Notes: generated from the sequence alone by a model not told the origin. Shown: positions 1-6,740, counted from the stretch's first letter. The stretch is DNA of 22,874 nt from Parcubacteria group bacterium GW2011_GWD2_43_10 (GCA_000995845.1 LCEZ01000004.1:1-22874); one strand, 5' to 3'. A program made the numbers and translations.

Positions 1-66
1 AATGTTCAATTTTCACCCCTACCCTACCCCGAACCTGCCCAGACGTCAAGCGGTCAAAATAATGAA

Positions 67-92
67 CCGTTCCATAATTACTTACGGAACGG
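67..92 (-). terminator. Possible terminator hairpin after the membrane protein gene
   Basis: CCGTTCC at 67-73 pairs with GGAACGG at 86-92 around a 12-base loop, 23 bases downstream of the stop of the minus-strand gene ending at 116. On the minus strand it is followed by a T-rich but interrupted run, so it may be a weak terminator. I see no gene in bases 1-115. Confidence 0.45.
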
Positions 93-115
93 CATTTAAT
101 TTTCTGATAATCTAA

Positions 116-526
116 TTATTTTTGTGGTAGTTGAGCGATAAAGCCCATACCAACCTCAATGAGTGCCATTTGGATAAACAAGCTCAACCATGCCAAGCCC
201 CACGATAACCTAGATTTACTTGCTGGGATTACTAAAAAGGATATTGCCATGGCAACCAAACTACAAACAAGTAGTAGAGAGCCCCACTGAAACGGCCTGG
301 CTAAGAACCCTAAAGAACCAGCCATTGTTATGCTAGTCAAAGATACTATCTCCCTGACCCCTCCCTGTTCTCCGAAATATTTTGACACAACTACAACTGC
401 TGCCAGCAAACCAGTGAGCATAGCTACCAAAGCTGCTACGACTTCATTACCAGGCTGATACTTCAATGCAAATACAAACAAAACAATTATTGTTTGCATG
501 AACTGGGCTTTTATTAAATTTTTCAT
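116..526 (-). CDS. Small multi-pass membrane protein, unknown function
   Basis: I do not recognise this 136-aa protein. It begins MKNLIKAQFMQ and has about four hydrophobic stretches that look like membrane helices, with short charged loops (a SKYFGEQGGVRE segment near residue 50 and PASKSRLS near residue 103). No enzyme motif is visible. An upstream ATG at 586 would add 20 residues. I prefer the ATG at 526 because AGGT lies 9 bases before it and the following hydrophobic N-terminus is typical of a membrane protein. The gene diverges from the tRNA-dihydrouridine synthase gene across about 107 bp. A TTGACA on the minus strand (plus-strand 594-599) overlaps the likely -35 box of the divergent gene, although its -10 partner is poor. 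A small integral membrane protein is the safest description. Confidence 0.6.
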   Translation of the reverse strand: MKNLIKAQFMQTIIVLFVFALKYQPGNEVVAALVAMLTGLLAAVVVVSKYFGEQGGVREIVSLTSITMAGSLGFLARPFQWGSLLLVCSLVAMAISFLVIPASKSRLSWGLAWLSLFIQMALIEVGMGFIAQLPQK

Positions 527-592
527 TTTAATGTACCTATTTTTATTGAATAATGTTGTTATTTGCCCATACCTTAAACCTCCCACTAACCC

Positions 593-621
593 TTGTCAAA
601 TCAAAAGTTAGCCAGTAGACT
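593..621 (+). promoter_or_regulatory. Promoter of the tRNA-dihydrouridine synthase gene
   Basis: TTGTCA (593-598), a 17-bp spacer and TAGACT (616-621) form a sigma-70-like promoter with 5/6 and 4/6 matches. Transcription would start around 628-633, directly at or a few bases before the ATG at 634. The mRNA would be leaderless or nearly so, which agrees with the absence of a Shine-Dalgarno sequence. Confidence 0.5.
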
Positions 622-633
622 GTACAGATATGT

Positions 634-1659
634 ATGCCAAATTTCTGGGATAATCTAAAAAAACCAATCCTGGCGCTCGCGCCCATGGCAGGTGTAACAG
701 ACACTCCTTTTCGGCAAATGTGCAAACGCTATGGGGCGGATGTTATCTACACTGAATTTGCCAGCGTGGACGCACTTTGCCACGGCAATACCACAACGAG
801 AGAGATGATAGCGTTTGAACCAGCAGAGCAGCCGGTGGTTTGCCAAATATTCGGCAGCAAACCTGAACTTTATTACAAATCAGTTAAAATCCTGGAAGAA
901 ATGGGTTTTTCGGGCGTGGATATAAATTTCGGTTGCCCGGCCTATAAGGTCGTAAAATCTGGCGGTGGTGTAAAACTAATGCGTAACCTTAATCTGTGTG
1001 CCGAATTAGTGCAAGCTGCTTGCGAGGGCTCATCACTTCCCATATCAATTAAAATACGCGCATCTATCCGGCATGATGTTAACACCCGGGATAAAGTTGA
1101 GGGTGAAGATGAGCTGGATAAATATGAATGTGTTGTTGATAAAGTAACTGCCCTGGATCTGGTAAATAAAATTAAGCATTTGCCAGTGACAACGATAATG
1201 CTCCACGCCCGCTCTTATGAGCAACCATTTGATGGCGAACCGGACTTGCAAATGGTAAAAGAGGTCAGAAAAATATGGCCTGGAATACTATTAGCCAACG
1301 GCGGCATTAACAGCCCGGAAAAAGCTAAAGAAGTTTTAGAAGAGACCAGTGCTGATGGCGTGGGTATTGCGAGAGGCTCGTGGGGACGACCTTGGATTTT
1401 CCAGCAAATAAAAGATTACTTAGCTACAGGCCAATATAAAACGTTAACATGGGACGAAATTAAGCAAGTGCTACAGCAGCATGCTGAGCTCGCTCTATTA
1501 GTTAAGGGCAGTTATGGCTTAATAGAATTCCGTAAACACTTGGTCTGGTATGTTAAGGGTTTTCCAGGCGCCAGTGAGTTACGAGCAAAACTAGTGCAAG
1601 TAAAATCAATTACTGAGGTAAAAGAAATTATCCATCGACCCAACCCCTTAACCTACTAA
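634..1659 (+). CDS. dus: tRNA-dihydrouridine synthase (DusB-like)
   Basis: This flavoenzyme reduces uridines in the D-loop of tRNAs to dihydrouridine using FMN and NAD(P)H. The 341-aa protein shows the family order. An N-terminal barrel start reads LALAPMAGVTDTPFR (residues 13-27). The active-site segment DINFGCPAYKVVKSGGG has the likely catalytic Cys101. FMN-contact motifs are the histidine in MLHARSYEQ (His191) and ANGGIN followed by GVGIARGSWGRPWIF. About 30 extra charged residues (roughly 146-176) lie between the usual SIKIR strand and the MLHAR strand, longer than in typical DusB proteins. The length is otherwise normal. No Shine-Dalgarno precedes the ATG and the promoter sits very close. 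A 38-bp palindrome starts 8 bases after the stop. The family is certain. Which uridine position it modifies is not. Confidence 0.93.
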   Translation: MPNFWDNLKKPILALAPMAGVTDTPFRQMCKRYGADVIYTEFASVDALCHGNTTTREMIAFEPAEQPVVCQIFGSKPELYYKSVKILEEMGFSGVDINFGCPAYKVVKSGGGVKLMRNLNLCAELVQAACEGSSLPISIKIRASIRHDVNTRDKVEGEDELDKYECVVDKVTALDLVNKIKHLPVTTIMLHARSYEQPFDGEPDLQMVKEVRKIWPGILLANGGINSPEKAKEVLEETSADGVGIARGSWGRPWIFQQIKDYLATGQYKTLTWDEIKQVLQQHAELALLVKGSYGLIEFRKHLVWYVKGFPGASELRAKLVQVKSITEVKEIIHRPNPLTY

Positions 1660-1666
1660 CTTACAC

Positions 1667-1704
1667 TTTCCTTGCAACCTTTCGCGCGAAAGGTTGCAAG
1701 GAAA
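1667..1704. repeat. 38-bp perfect palindrome, copy 1 (3' end of dus)
   Basis: Every base from 1667 to 1704 pairs with its mirror partner around the centre 1685/1686, with no loop beyond the central CGCG. The inner 18 bases, ACCTTTCGCGCGAAAGGT, are identical to the core of the palindrome at 2020-2063, while the outer arms differ. It begins 8 bases after the dus stop and ends 8 bases before the -10 box of the next gene. It could end dus transcription, be a regulator site, or be a mobile palindromic repeat. No long T-run follows, so a standard intrinsic terminator is not clear. Confidence 0.85.
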
Positions 1705-1711
1705 TGAACGC

Positions 1712-1717
1712 TATACT
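1712..1717 (+). promoter_or_regulatory. -10 box of the ArsR-type gene
   Basis: TATACT matches the -10 consensus at 5 of 6 positions and lies 14 bases before the ATG at 1732, so the leader would be about 7-9 bases. A -35 box at proper spacing would fall inside the palindrome 1667-1704 (TTGCAA at 1694-1699 is too close, 12 bp). Occupancy or extrusion of the palindrome could therefore affect this promoter. Confidence 0.4.
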
Positions 1718-1731
1718 AGAATCATGTTTAT

Positions 1732-2013
1732 ATGAGATTACGCGAATTGGAGAAAATCTACCGGGTCTTAGGCGGACGAAAACGAATAGAAATAATAAGA
1801 TTACTTATTGACGGCCGCGAACTTTCGGTTGGTGATATTGCCAAGGAAATTCATCTCTCCCATACCGCCACTTCTAAACATTTAGTTATGCTACGGCAGG
1901 CTGGATTTTTGGATCGTCGGCAGGCAGGCTTTGAAGCTAGATATTGGCTGGAAGATGGGCTAGCGTCTGAATTGGCTATACTAGTCAAACTTATCCGACA
2001 GACCAAAATTTAG
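1732..2013 (+). CDS. ArsR-family winged-helix transcription regulator
   Basis: This 93-aa protein has the ArsR fold. A first helix pair (residues 1-27) includes LGGRKRIEIIRLL, close to the usual L(A/G)xxxRLxIL pattern. The next segment is ELSVGDIAKEIHLSHTATSKHLVMLRQAGFL (about 30-60), where the recognition helix is SHTATSKHLVML. The wing region is RRQAGFEARYWL. Such proteins are homodimeric repressors released by metal or another signal. I see no cysteine pair that would indicate a metal site, so the inducer is unknown. The segment RQAGF occurs twice (about residues 55 and 63), possibly by chance. The gene is bracketed by two related perfect palindromes, either of which could be its operator. 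No Shine-Dalgarno is seen and the leader is very short. Confidence 0.85.
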   Translation: MRLRELEKIYRVLGGRKRIEIIRLLIDGRELSVGDIAKEIHLSHTATSKHLVMLRQAGFLDRRQAGFEARYWLEDGLASELAILVKLIRQTKI

Positions 2014-2019
2014 TCCTTT

Positions 2020-2063
2020 TTATCCCTATAACACCTTTCGCGCGAAAGGTGTTATAGGGATAA
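2020..2063. repeat. 44-bp perfect palindrome, copy 2 (between arsR-type gene and dnaJ)
   Basis: The stretch is fully self-complementary around the centre 2041/2042. It lies between the convergent regulator gene (stop at 2013) and dnaJ (stop at 2072). Its inner 18 bases equal those of the palindrome at 1667-1704, while the outer arms (TTATCCCTATAAC side) are different yet also perfectly paired. The position fits a bidirectional terminator, with A/T-rich bases on both sides. The shared core points to a repeat family. Confidence 0.85.
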
Positions 2064-2071
2064 TTAATAAA

Positions 2072-3199
2072 TTATAACCAACTGACCAAAACTATCTTCT
2101 CACCTTCTTCTGTGGGTAATTCTTTTAGAGCTTCCCGCTCTTTTTTGCTTAATTTAGCCGGCGTTATCACCTTAACTGTTACCAGTAAATCCCCACGGCG
2201 CCCGCCGCGCAAATGGGGTACGCCCTTGCTTTCAAGTTTTATAACCGTACCACTTTGGGTGCTAGCTGGAATTTTCAGCTGCACCTCGCCATCAAGAGTA
2301 ATTAACGGCACTCTGCCCCCCAATGTTGCCAGGGCAAAGCTTATCTGCTTTTGGGTAAGCAAATCATGGCCTTGGCGCTTAAAAACCTTGTCTGGCCTGA
2401 CTCGGACTGTCAGGAATAAACTGCCGGCACTGCCGCCTTTTACACCTAGATCCCCTTCGCCCGCAAGCTCAATAGTTTGCCCATCAGCTATCCCTGCTGG
2501 AATTTTTACTTTCAATTCTTTCACCCCAGGCTCGCTACCTCGCCCCTTGCAACGACTGCATTGCTTTTCCGCGCGCTTGCCTTCACCGCCGCAATCAGGG
2601 CAAGGGCGCACACTACGCATTGCTCCCATGAAAGTTCGCTGGATTTGCTCTACTCTCCCCTGCCCGCCGCAAGTAGCACAAGTGGTAATTTTTGCACCCG
2701 GTTCAGCTCCTGAGCCCGCACATTTACTGCAGATAACATTTTTTTCAAAACGCAGAATTTTCTCTGTACCAAAAACTGATTCGCGGAAATCAATAGCGGT
2801 GGTAAAAGCCATATCAGCGCCCCGGCTTGGCCCGGCTCGCCGCGAACGACCACCGCCGAATATATCACCCAAGCCAAAAATATCACCTAAGTCATCAAAA
2901 TCAACTCTAAAACCGCCTTGGTTAAAACCGCCGGCGCCCTGAGCACGAGCAAAATCCTGCCAGTTGAATCCGCCCGGGCCGCCGGCTGATTCAAAATTCG
3001 CCCCAAACTGGTCGTACTGCTGGCGCTTATCCGGATTGCCCAACACTTGATAAGCTTCGTTGATTTCCTTGAACTTACCTTCGTTACCGCCCTTTTTATC
3101 CGGGTGGTGCTCATGCGCCAATTTGCGGAAGGCTTTTTTAATGTCTTCCGGGGAAGCTGACTTATTTATTCCTAAAATTTGATAATAATCTTTAGCCAT
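2072..3199 (-). CDS. dnaJ: Chaperone DnaJ (Hsp40)
   Basis: DnaJ delivers unfolded proteins to DnaK and stimulates its ATPase. The 375-aa protein has all parts of a type I DnaJ. These are a J domain (1-66) with HPD at 32-34, a Gly/Phe-rich segment (about 67-118), four CxxCxGxG zinc repeats (Cys157/160, 174/177, 200/203, 214/217), and C-terminal substrate domains ending about residue 350. It is separated from the rest of the heat-shock genes by a terminator at 3253-3281, so it probably has its own promoter, but I could not find a convincing one. No CIRCE lies in front of it. At 2966-2992 an inverted repeat (GAATCCGCC/GGCTGATTC, one mismatch) sits in the Gly/Phe region. It may be a further copy of the palindrome seen in dnaK. 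Confidence 0.97.
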   Translation of the reverse strand: MAKDYYQILGINKSASPEDIKKAFRKLAHEHHPDKKGGNEGKFKEINEAYQVLGNPDKRQQYDQFGANFESAGGPGGFNWQDFARAQGAGGFNQGGFRVDFDDLGDIFGLGDIFGGGRSRRAGPSRGADMAFTTAIDFRESVFGTEKILRFEKNVICSKCAGSGAEPGAKITTCATCGGQGRVEQIQRTFMGAMRSVRPCPDCGGEGKRAEKQCSRCKGRGSEPGVKELKVKIPAGIADGQTIELAGEGDLGVKGGSAGSLFLTVRVRPDKVFKRQGHDLLTQKQISFALATLGGRVPLITLDGEVQLKIPASTQSGTVIKLESKGVPHLRGGRRGDLLVTVKVITPAKLSKKEREALKELPTEEGEKIVLVSWL

Positions 3200-3205
3200 T
3201 TGTTA

Positions 3206-3230
3206 GAATTACGAATCTAGAATAACGAAT
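3206..3230. repeat. 11-bp direct repeat upstream of dnaJ
   Basis: GAATTACGAAT (3206-3216) is repeated as GAATAACGAAT (3220-3230) with CTA between them. It lies just upstream of the dnaJ start at 3199, in the likely dnaJ leader or promoter. Function unknown. Confidence 0.5.
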
Positions 3231-3252
3231 TATGGTTAGAAGAAAAAAGAAA

Positions 3253-3281
3253 GGTAAACGCTACGTTATGAAGCGTTTACC
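3253..3281 (-). terminator. Intrinsic terminator after the 104-aa gene
   Basis: GGTAAACGCT (3253-3262) pairs perfectly with AGCGTTTACC (3272-3281) around a 9-base loop. On the minus strand it is followed by a T-rich run (TTTCTTTTTTCTTC). It sits 9 bases past the stop of the minus-strand gene ending at 3290 and separates that gene from dnaJ. Confidence 0.8.
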
Positions 3282-3289
3282 ATAAGGGA

Positions 3290-3604
3290 TTAAAAGCGAA
3301 CTTTTTCAACATAAGTACAAATATAGCCTTCGGGCACTGGCAACCAACAAAATGGTGTCAGATTAGTTCTAACTCCTTTAGTACCCTTGAATACTCCTTC
3401 AAAAGTAAAGTCTTCTACTTCTTTGTTGCCTTTACTTATAACTCGTACCAAATGTTCTTTTGGATTAACAACGATTACCGTGTATTTATTACCAAGATGG
3501 TCTTTCATTATAATAGTTGTTCCGTGAGCCAGTTTACTAATATCTATATCAAACTCTGTTAAGTACTTAGTTCGCCTTTGTACACGATGTTTTGTTTTAT
3601 TCAT
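3290..3604 (-). CDS. Small protein of unknown function (104 aa)
   Basis: I do not recognise this protein. It starts with a basic stretch (MNKTKHRVQRRTK) and then alternates charged and beta-branched residues (TTIIMKDHLGNKYTVIVV, LVRVISKG), which suggests a small beta-rich fold. It has no signal peptide or membrane helix, and two cysteines near the C-terminus. It has its own promoter, a GAGG Shine-Dalgarno before the ATG, and a strong terminator at 3253-3281, so it is a single-gene unit set between the DUF3467 gene and dnaJ. The AT-rich coding sequence and the Shine-Dalgarno differ from the neighbouring chaperone genes, which might mean later acquisition. Confidence 0.7.
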   Translation of the reverse strand: MNKTKHRVQRRTKYLTEFDIDISKLAHGTTIIMKDHLGNKYTVIVVNPKEHLVRVISKGNKEVEDFTFEGVFKGTKGVRTNLTPFCWLPVPEGYICTYVEKVRF

Positions 3605-3639
3605 TACCGACCTCTGTTTGTTTTCTAATTATTTCCCTT

Positions 3640-3668
3640 ACGATAAACGCTTATGGCAAGCCTGTCAA
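3640..3668 (-). promoter_or_regulatory. Promoter of the 104-aa gene
   Basis: On the minus strand a perfect TTGACA (3663-3668), a 17-bp spacer and TATCGT (3640-3645, 4/6) point to transcription from about 3633. The leader would be about 30 bases and contains GAGG before the ATG at 3604. The -35 box lies just past the stop codon of the DUF3467 gene. Confidence 0.55.
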
Positions 3669-3669
3669 C

Positions 3670-3960
3670 TTAGGCTGTCTTAAAGCCGATCTCAGGGGCC
3701 TGGGCACTGCCCTCGTCAATCTTGCCGAACTGGTCCTCATATTTCTTCACATTATCAAGCAATGCGGCGGCCAAACGCTTGGTGTGCGCCGGGGAAAGGT
3801 AGACCCTGGCATTCACAATGCCCGAAGGTGGCATAAGATTGAGGAAATCTATCACGAATTCCTCTTTACTGTGGGCAATCTGCGCCATATTGGCGTACAC
3901 ACCCTTCAGCACCTCATCCGAAATCTTAACTTGGATTTGTTGTGGTTGTGGGTTAGTCAT
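3670..3960 (-). CDS. DUF3467 family protein
   Basis: The 96-aa protein matches the small DUF3467 family pattern. It has a first strand (IQVKISDEVLKGVYANMAQIAHSKEEF, about 9-35), the FVIDF and PPSGIVNARVYLSP core, and a C-terminal helix (HTKRLAAALLDNVKKYEDQFG, about 59-79). The family is widespread in bacteria and archaea and its biochemical role is not established. It follows the membrane protein gene at 3977 after 16 bases on the same strand and may be co-transcribed with dnaK. No Shine-Dalgarno is seen. The family call is confident. No function is claimed. Confidence 0.88.
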   Translation of the reverse strand: MTNPQPQQIQVKISDEVLKGVYANMAQIAHSKEEFVIDFLNLMPPSGIVNARVYLSPAHTKRLAAALLDNVKKYEDQFGKIDEGSAQAPEIGFKTA

Positions 3961-3976
3961 ATATTATTGTGATTAA

Positions 3977-4693
3977 TTAGTTAGACATATTTAAAAAAAC
4001 ACGCTTAAATCTTAAAGTGAATTTCTTTAGAAAATACGCTCCCTCTGATTGAAAAAAATCACCAAGCATGGCCTTATACGAACTACTAACAAAACTAATT
4101 ATACCCTTATTGGTAGTCTCAATTTGTTTATCAAGTCTATCTAACCCATCAGTAACTGCTTGCCAGTCCCATTTCCGAATATCTTTTTGCCCCTTAGCTA
4201 TATCTACCATGAGACTTAGCTGACTACCTATAGCTGCGCTATCTGTACCTAATTTATCGATTAGCCTGTTTGAATCATTCCCCACAGGATCAATTACACC
4301 ACCCCAAAAATGTAACACCTTGATAACATCTAAGCTGGCTTCCTGAGATTTACTGTAATGTTTAACATTAGCCTCACAAAATTTTGTCCACTTATCATGA
4401 AGTTCTTTTTGTTTTTGTTCATGAAAAGATGTAGGTAAACTATCAAATGAGTCAGCAGCACTTTTAATCGGATTGATTTCCTTAATGTTAAACATTAAAT
4501 CGTTGATTGATTTAGAAAAATAGAAAACGACATCTGTGAGATTTCTATATATTTCATATCTTACTTGATTTCTTATATCGGTTCTCCGTGCTGCCCGTTC
4601 AATAAGGCCATTAACAATCCAACCTATAGTTGTAAGTATAGAAACTATTATCAACCCCCATATCTCTATTCCATATTCTATGGGTGTATCCAT
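3977..4693 (-). CDS. Single-pass membrane protein of unknown function, next to dnaK
   Basis: This is a 238-aa protein I do not recognise. A membrane helix occupies about residues 10-29 (IWGLIIVSILTTIGWIVNGL). A long, mostly helical, charged region follows, with many Asp, Lys and Gln and no catalytic motif. I place the start at the ATG at 4693 (MDTPIEYG) because GAGG lies 8 bases upstream, overlapping the dnaK stop region, and the gene then begins 10 bases after the dnaK stop. A start at 4786 would overlap dnaK by more than 80 bases. Base composition is more AT-rich than in dnaK. It looks like an accessory gene attached to the chaperone operon. A link with chaperone function is only positional. 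Confidence 0.7.
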   Translation of the reverse strand: MDTPIEYGIEIWGLIIVSILTTIGWIVNGLIERAARRTDIRNQVRYEIYRNLTDVVFYFSKSINDLMFNIKEINPIKSAADSFDSLPTSFHEQKQKELHDKWTKFCEANVKHYSKSQEASLDVIKVLHFWGGVIDPVGNDSNRLIDKLGTDSAAIGSQLSLMVDIAKGQKDIRKWDWQAVTDGLDRLDKQIETTNKGIISFVSSSYKAMLGDFFQSEGAYFLKKFTLRFKRVFLNMSN

Positions 4694-4703
4694 ATTATCT
4701 GCC

Positions 4704-6638
4704 TCACTTCTTAACCTCCTCATAATCACCTTTAATCGGCTCGTCAGCACCTCCACCCGAGGCGGATTCATCAGCCGACTGACCACTAGCGCTCTGTCCG
4801 CCTGGGGCGGACTGCTTGTACATCGCCTCCCCTATTTTCATGGCTGCTTGCTGTAAAGCGTCAAGTGCATTCTTAATAGCTGCTGTATCATCACCATCTT
4901 TTACTTTCTTAACATCTTCCAGCTTTTCCTCAACTGTCTTTTTTACATCAGCTGGCACTTTATCACCCTGGTCTTTAAGTATTTTCTCGGTTTGGTACAC
5001 AGTGGATTCGGCCACATTCTTCATATCCACCAGTTCCCTTTTTTGCTTATCCTCGGCCGCGTGAATTTCTGCTTCTTTTTGCATCTTAGCAACTTCATCC
5101 TTAGATAAACCGGATGAGGCAGTAATAGTTATGTGTTGAGCTTTGTTAGTCGCTTTATCTGTTGCCTTAACATTCAAAATACCGTTAGCATCAATATCAA
5201 ACGCCACTTCCACTTGCGGCATGCCGCGTGGTGCTGGCGGAATACCATCTAAGATAAATCTGCCCAAGGTTTTATTATCACGGGCAAATTCGCGTTCACC
5301 TTGCAGTACATGAATTTCCACGGATGTCTGCGAATCCGCAGCTGTGGAGAAAACCTGACTCTTACTAGTTGGAATAGTTGTATTGCGGTCAATTAATTTT
5401 GTCATAACCCCGCCCAAAGTCTCAATGCCAAGTGAAAGCGGCGTAACGTCCAAAAGCAGTACGTCCTTCACTTCACCTTGCAATACACCGGCTTGCACAG
5501 CTGCGCCAATTGCCACTACTTCATCCGGATTCACAGTGGCATTGGATTTCTTGCCAAAGAATTTTTCAACCGTCTCAATTACTAGCGGCATCCTTGTCAT
5601 ACCGCCAACCAACACAATTTCATTAATGTCACTGGTTTTTAAGCCAGCATCGGCTAAGGCTTTCTTGGTTGGCTCTAAAGTTTTTTCCACTAAATCGCCA
5701 ACTATGCTTTCCAACTTAGCCCGGGTCATTTTCATAACCAAGTGCTTAGGGCCACTAGCATCCGAAGTTATGAACGGCTGATTAATTTCAGTTTCGGTGG
5801 CAGTGGAAAGTTCTATCTTAGCTTTTTCCGCAGCTTCCTTGACACGTTGCAAAGCCAGCGGATCCTTGCTCAAATCAATGCCGTTTTCCCGGCCAAACTG
5901 ATCCACTATAAAACCAATTATGCGCTGATCAAAATCATCCCCACCTAAATGAGTGTCACCATTAGTGGCTTTCACTTCCACGGTATCAGCTGACACTTCC
6001 AAAATGGAGATATCAAAAGTACCGCCGCCCAAGTCATAAACCGCTATTTTCTCGTCCTTTTTCTTATCAAACCCATACGCTAACGCGGCCGCGGTGGGCT
6101 CATTAATAATACGCATCACTTTAAGCCCAGCAATTTCACCCGCGTCTTTGGTGGCTTGCCTTTGCGAATCGTCAAAATAAGCCGGTACAGTGATAACTGC
6201 TTCAGTAATCGGTATACCGAGCTTGGCCTCGGCATCGGCTTTCATTTTTTGCAAAACCATGGCGCTGATCTCCTGAGGTGTATATTCCTTACCGTGTCCA
6301 CCCGGGGCGGATCCGCCTAGGGCGGACATCACCACTTTCACGCCTTGGCCAGACTGCACCATTTTAAACGGCAGAACTTTAATATCACGCTGAACCTCCG
6401 GATCGTCCCAGCGGCGGCCGATTAAGCGCTTAAGCGAATAAAGTGTGTTCTCCGGATTAGTGACAGCCTGGCGTTTAGCTAAAAGCCCGACCAGCCGTTC
6501 ACCGCCCTTGGACATAGCCACCACCGAGGGCGTAGTGCGCATGCCTTCCTTGTTCTCCAGCACTTTCGGCTGGCCACCTTCTATTATGGCCATGCACGAA
6601 TTGGTTGTACCTAAATCTATACCTAATATTTTACTCAT
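4704..6638 (-). CDS. dnaK: Chaperone DnaK (Hsp70)
   Basis: DnaK is the ATP-driven Hsp70 that binds exposed hydrophobic peptides with DnaJ and GrpE. The 644-aa protein has the nucleotide-binding domain with GIDLGTTNS (6-14), VPAYFDDSQRQATKDAG, the INEPTAAALAYGFD loop, DLGGGTFD, and GGMTRMP. Next comes the linker DVTPLSLGIE, then the substrate-binding domain and lid. Unusual segments are SALGGSAPGG at about 105-114, where other DnaKs have a shorter loop, and a Gly/Ser-rich tail (about 610-629) with SAPGG and SASGG. All four segments are encoded by a palindrome of the form TCCGCCNNNGGCGGA in the same frame. The acidic end (DYEEVKK) takes the place of the usual EEVKDDKK-like tail. Stop is TGA. 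The start is the only ATG giving the canonical N-terminus. Confidence 0.98.
   Translation of the reverse strand: MSKILGIDLGTTNSCMAIIEGGQPKVLENKEGMRTTPSVVAMSKGGERLVGLLAKRQAVTNPENTLYSLKRLIGRRWDDPEVQRDIKVLPFKMVQSGQGVKVVMSALGGSAPGGHGKEYTPQEISAMVLQKMKADAEAKLGIPITEAVITVPAYFDDSQRQATKDAGEIAGLKVMRIINEPTAAALAYGFDKKKDEKIAVYDLGGGTFDISILEVSADTVEVKATNGDTHLGGDDFDQRIIGFIVDQFGRENGIDLSKDPLALQRVKEAAEKAKIELSTATETEINQPFITSDASGPKHLVMKMTRAKLESIVGDLVEKTLEPTKKALADAGLKTSDINEIVLVGGMTRMPLVIETVEKFFGKKSNATVNPDEVVAIGAAVQAGVLQGEVKDVLLLDVTPLSLGIETLGGVMTKLIDRNTTIPTSKSQVFSTAADSQTSVEIHVLQGEREFARDNKTLGRFILDGIPPAPRGMPQVEVAFDIDANGILNVKATDKATNKAQHITITASSGLSKDEVAKMQKEAEIHAAEDKQKRELVDMKNVAESTVYQTEKILKDQGDKVPADVKKTVEEKLEDVKKVKDGDDTAAIKNALDALQQAAMKIGEAMYKQSAPGGQSASGQSADESASGGGADEPIKGDYEEVKK
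4752..4766. repeat. Palindromic element in the dnaK tail, degenerate copy
   Basis: TCCACC (4752-4757) and GGCGGA (4761-4766) are inverted copies around CGA, with one mismatch. On the coding strand it reads TCC GCC TCG GGT GGA, giving Ser-Ala-Ser-Gly-Gly at DnaK residues 625-629. Confidence 0.6.
4796..4812. repeat. Palindromic element in the dnaK tail, perfect copy
   Basis: GTCCGCC (4796-4802) and GGCGGAC (4806-4812) are perfect inverted arms around TGG. The coding strand reads Ser-Ala-Pro-Gly-Gly at DnaK residues 610-614, in the same frame as the other copies. Confidence 0.7.
6297..6326. repeat. Two back-to-back palindromic elements inside the dnaK ATPase domain
   Basis: Unit one is TCCACC-CGG-GGCGGA (6297-6311, one mismatch) and unit two is TCCGCC-TAG-GGCGGA (6312-6326, perfect). 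They abut without a spacer. On the coding strand they give Ser-Ala-Leu-Gly-Gly-Ser-Ala-Pro-Gly-Gly, DnaK residues 105-114, ten residues in a loop that is shorter in other DnaK proteins. The insertion keeps the reading frame. Confidence 0.75.
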
Positions 6639-6674
6639 AATTTAATATAATTGATTAATCACAAATTAATTTTT

Positions 6675-6728
6675 CCCTCCCGTGAATCCGCCCGTGGCGG
6701 ACTCGCCGGAGGGGCCAATCGGCCCGAG
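6675..6728. repeat. Palindrome-rich spacer between hsp20 and dnaK
   Basis: The gap holds TCCGCC-CGT-GGCGGA (6687-6701), the same element as in dnaK. It is nested between outer arms CCCTCC (6675-6680) and GGAGGG (6708-6713), and then comes a second hairpin GGGCC-AATC-GGCCC. The mRNA here would be strongly folded between the two genes. No CIRCE and no clear promoter are seen. Confidence 0.65.
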
Positions 6729-6740
6729 GGCACAAATTGG

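Noticed and set aside
2112..2942. Long plus-strand open frame opposite dnaJ
   Set aside because: It is antisense to the high-scoring dnaJ coding frame, has a composition without domain signatures, and arises from GC-rich codons of the opposite strand.
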